In this document: piece after piece, positions 62,239 to 64,000 of the stretch
How positions within the stretch are numbered: position 1 is the first letter of the stretch
Layout of the letters: every line of letters starts with the position of its first letter
Origin: Croceivirga sp.
GTDB taxonomy: Bacteria > Bacteroidota > Bacteroidia > Flavobacteriales > Flavobacteriaceae
Direction of reading: 5' to 3'
Length of the DNA: 64,000 bases
Assembly (NCBI GenBank): GCA_028281025.1
Contig: JANQKR010000016.1
Location: 186,001-250,000 of the forward strand
Notes under the pieces: model-generated
The model's input: only the letters and a program-made list of their open reading frames with translations
Databases searched by the model: none
What the model was told of the DNA's origin: nothing
Translations under genes and position numbers: made by a program

Positions 62239-62742
62239 ATGAATTTACGTTACGCATTTATTCTTCTTTTTTCCATTTCCTTGGCTTCTTGCAGTACCAC
62301 TTCGGTTTCAGGGGAAGAAGAATTGTTTGAAAACCAAGCCAAAACCTTAGAAGAAATTACCATAGAACTATCTGCCCAGGAACAGGAACTCTTTAATTTG
62401 GTGAACCAACACAGAACGTCAATGGGTATGGGTGCCCTTGAATTTAGCGAAGAAGCTTATAAGTATGCATTGGAACATAATGAACACATGATCGGGGAAG
62501 GGGAATTGAGCCATGACAACTTTAGTTCCAGGGCCGCCGAAATAGCCAAGGAAACCGCTGCGGAGCATATCGCCGAAAATGTGGCCAGAAATTATCCGTT
62601 GGCAGAAATGGCCTTGGAGGGATGGTTGGATAGCGCTGCCCATAAAGAGACTATTGAAGGGAATTTTACGCATACCGCTTTGAGTATTGAACTGGATACC
62701 GGGGGCAATCCCTATTATACTCAGATTTTCCTAAGAAAATAA
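62239..62742 (+). CDS. CAP/SCP-domain lipoprotein
   Basis: 167 residues. A lipoprotein signal ends in SLASC (Cys at about 18), and after a 25-residue linker a CAP (SCP/PR1-like) domain follows: FNLVNQHRTSMGMGALEFSEEAYKYALEHNEHM, AENVARN, LDSAAHKETIEGNFTHTALSIE and YYTQIFLRK. The conserved His in SAAHKETIEG and the Glu in the AENVARN motif (AEHIAENVARN) are kept. Such exported proteins bind lipids or act in stress adhesion; no role is clear. A strong terminator follows. Confidence 0.9.
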   Translation: MNLRYAFILLFSISLASCSTTSVSGEEELFENQAKTLEEITIELSAQEQELFNLVNQHRTSMGMGALEFSEEAYKYALEHNEHMIGEGELSHDNFSSRAAEIAKETAAEHIAENVARNYPLAEMALEGWLDSAAHKETIEGNFTHTALSIELDTGGNPYYTQIFLRK

Positions 62743-62780
62743 ATTTAGATTTAGGTTTATATTACGTGTTTTAATGGTTT

Positions 62781-62812
62781 GAAAAGGTCCGCTAGCTATG
62801 GCGGGCCTTTTC
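62781..62812 (+). terminator. Intrinsic terminator after the CAP-domain gene
   Basis: A 12-bp stem (GAAAAGGTCCGC / GCGGGCCTTTTC, one T-G pair, 8-nt loop) with TTTC tail, 38 bp after the stop. Confidence 0.85.
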
Positions 62813-62853
62813 ATTTCTTGGACAAGGTTTTGTAACTTTCGAAAAAATAAGTC

Positions 62854-63393
62854 ATGGCCATACGACCTCCATTTAACTTGAACCAATGGCTTGAGGATAA
62901 CAAGGATACCCTAAAACCACCGGTAGGCAATAAAAATCTTTATAAGGATGCCGGAGATTATATTGTTATGGTAGTTGCGGGACCAAATGCCCGAAAGGAT
63001 TATCATTACAATGAAACCGAAGAACTTTTTTATCAGTTGCAAGGTACCATTGAAGTTCATATTCAGGAAGAGGGAAAAAAGAAAACCATGGAACTTGGAC
63101 CTGGCGATATGTACCTACATCCTGCCAAAGTTCCCCATTCCCCGGTACGGCATGAAGGTTCCATTGGTTTGGTCATAGAACGAAAAAGGGACCATATGCA
63201 GGTAGATGATGGACTCCTATGGTTCTGTGACAACTGCAATCACAAACTCTACGAGGCCTATTTTACCTTGCATGATATTGAAAAGGACTTTTTGAAACAT
63301 TTCAAACATTTTTATGGGTCAAAGGAACTTAGGACCTGTGACAATTGTGGTACGGTAATGCCCACGGATAAACGCTTTATAGAAGAAGGATAA
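62854..63393 (+). CDS. 3-hydroxyanthranilate 3,4-dioxygenase
   Basis: 179 residues, the bacterial type. A cupin with the Fe ligands in DYHYNETEELFYQLQG (His and Glu, about 49-56) and the second His in LHPAKVPHSPVR, plus two C-terminal CxxC pairs (CDNCNHKLYEAYF and CDNCGTVMPTDKRF) that bind a structural iron, as in the two-metal bacterial enzymes. It opens the ring of 3-hydroxyanthranilate on the route from tryptophan to quinolinate or further breakdown. The tryptophan dioxygenase gene at 10751 supplies the first step. It overlaps the next gene by one base (TAATG). Confidence 0.96.
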   Translation: MAIRPPFNLNQWLEDNKDTLKPPVGNKNLYKDAGDYIVMVVAGPNARKDYHYNETEELFYQLQGTIEVHIQEEGKKKTMELGPGDMYLHPAKVPHSPVRHEGSIGLVIERKRDHMQVDDGLLWFCDNCNHKLYEAYFTLHDIEKDFLKHFKHFYGSKELRTCDNCGTVMPTDKRFIEEG

Positions 63394-63758
63394 TGGTACT
63401 TGTTGCAAAGATTATTGTAGTTGTAGTAGCCTTGCTACATTTTTATTTCCTTTGGTTGGAAATGTTCGCTTGGACCAGCAGGGGCCCAAAAGTGTTTAAA
63501 AAATTTCCGAAGGAACTCTTTGAACCTACAAAATCCATGGCCGCCAACCAAGGGCTATACAATGGTTTCCTTGTTGCCGGTCTTGTTTGGTCACTCCTTA
63601 TTGACGACCCCGATTGGTCCAGGAACATAGCGCTCTTTTTTTTGGGCTGTGTTGTCGTAGCCGGGATTTATGGCGCCTTAAGCGTGTCCAAAAAAATATT
63701 CTATATCCAAGGATTACCGGCCCTACTGGGTATAATCGCATTTTTGCTTTCCGTTTAA
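63393..63758 (+). CDS. DUF1304-family membrane protein
   Basis: 121 residues with four membrane helices; the N-terminal pattern (IIVVVVALLHFYFLWLEMFAW...) is that of the DUF1304 family. Its role is unknown. The ATG overlaps the stop of the 3-hydroxyanthranilate dioxygenase gene, so it is probably translated from the same message and may be part of the kynurenine gene group. Confidence 0.88.
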   Translation: MVLVAKIIVVVVALLHFYFLWLEMFAWTSRGPKVFKKFPKELFEPTKSMAANQGLYNGFLVAGLVWSLLIDDPDWSRNIALFFLGCVVVAGIYGALSVSKKIFYIQGLPALLGIIAFLLSV

Positions 63759-63780
63759 GGATGAACACTTTTAATCTTTG

Positions 63781-63788
63781 TAATTTTG
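63781..63788 (+). promoter_or_regulatory. Candidate -7 box before the aldehyde dehydrogenase gene
   Basis: TAATTTTG matches TAnnTTTG and lies 36 bp before the start at 63825. A TTTTTG at 63751-63756 is 24 bp upstream, slightly more than ideal. Confidence 0.4.
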
Positions 63789-63824
63789 TTGGAATTTCAA
63801 CAAAATCGCACTAAAAAGTTACAA

Positions 63825-64000
63825 ATGGCAGAAACAGCTACGGCCTTTGGTATTCATGAGGCATTGGAAATCCTAGGGGTAAAGGAAATCAATCAGGGAA
63901 CTTCCACTGGAATGGAGGCTTTTGGTTCAGGAGAAACCATCACTTCATTCTCTCCCGTTGATGGTTCCATCATCGGAAAGGTCACCACTACCACGGAAGC
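63825..64000 (+). CDS. Aldehyde dehydrogenase family protein, N-terminal part (runs off window)
   Basis: The first 58 codons are present (start ATG 63825). The segment ITSFSPVDGSIIGKVTTTT is the typical opening of NAD(P)-dependent aldehyde dehydrogenases, and the leader (FGIHEALEILGVKEINQGTSTG) is like that of aminoadipate/piperidine-carboxylate semialdehyde dehydrogenases of Bacteroidota. Position after the 3-hydroxyanthranilate dioxygenase would suit a 2-aminomuconate-semialdehyde step, but the lysine route is equally possible. The active site lies outside the window. Confidence 0.8.
   Translation, partial: MAETATAFGIHEALEILGVKEINQGTSTGMEAFGSGETITSFSPVDGSIIGKVTTTTE

Noticed and set aside
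1-64000. CRISPR arrays, tRNA or rRNA genes
   Set aside because: No regular repeat-spacer pattern and no recognisable tRNA cloverleaf or rRNA segment was found by eye.

Overview
The window reads as chromosomal DNA of a flavobacterium (Bacteroidota, probably a marine Flavobacteriaceae). The reasons are the gene content (two SusC/Oar-like TonB-dependent receptors, many small lipoproteins, a long Bacteroidota-type signal peptidase II, AraC regulators with membrane sensors, tryptophan 2,3-dioxygenase), the near absence of strong Shine-Dalgarno sites, and several promoter boxes of the Bacteroidota -7 type TAnnTTTG. Genus cannot be fixed from the sequence alone. No rRNA, tRNA, CRISPR array, integrase or transposase was seen.

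Layout. 1-9.5 kb is housekeeping: the 3' part of ileS, a DksA/TraR-like protein, lspA, 5-formyltetrahydrofolate cyclo-ligase, uvrC and a patatin-type outer-membrane protein. Then come a candidate small RNA with its own terminator (9.55-9.67 kb), a DUF3108 protein, tryptophan 2,3-dioxygenase, an M23 peptidase, pgi and an Oar-type receptor. 18.2-22.7 kb is accessory: a large nucleotidyltransferase-fold protein, then two small double-glycine-leader, four-cysteine peptides and a C39-like/VKOR/thioredoxin fusion. I regard this as a candidate secreted, disulfide-bonded peptide system. 22.8-27.1 kb carries a small membrane protein and a secreted nuclease divergent from a TonB receptor. At 27.1-29 kb the last 118 bp of that receptor recur at 97% identity about 1.8 kb downstream, with a lipoprotein, an AraC-like N-terminal scrap and a secreted protein between the copies. 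29-32.6 kb is a run of small secreted genes ending in an AraC regulator. The 3' end of that regulator is in turn duplicated (144 bp, 97%) 4.3 kb away, bracketing an AT-rich four-gene operon (32.95-36.85 kb) that encodes a secreted protein, a lipoprotein, an Lnt-like apolipoprotein N-acyltransferase and an HExxH protein, preceded by a perfect 20-bp inverted repeat.

37-44 kb holds a membrane-tethered winged-helix regulator, YceI, a WD40 lipoprotein and a redox/START-domain cluster. Two promoters of this cluster share an operator-like motif at identical spacing, and it ends in an AraC gene. 44-57.7 kb is mostly on the minus strand: an ABC six-TM protein, a 7TM-AraC regulator, a tripartite RND efflux operon, a SulP transporter, and a PhyH-family dioxygenase divergent from an AraC regulator. 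57.8-64 kb holds gpsA and glpD convergently, small conserved genes, cvpA, a CAP-domain lipoprotein, and 3-hydroxyanthranilate dioxygenase followed by a DUF1304 protein and the start of an aldehyde dehydrogenase. Together with the distant tryptophan dioxygenase, these last genes point to tryptophan catabolism through kynurenine.

Two separate loci in which the 3' end of a gene is duplicated around accessory cargo suggest a common way in which this genome gains DNA. All functional calls are from reading motifs; nothing was searched against databases.
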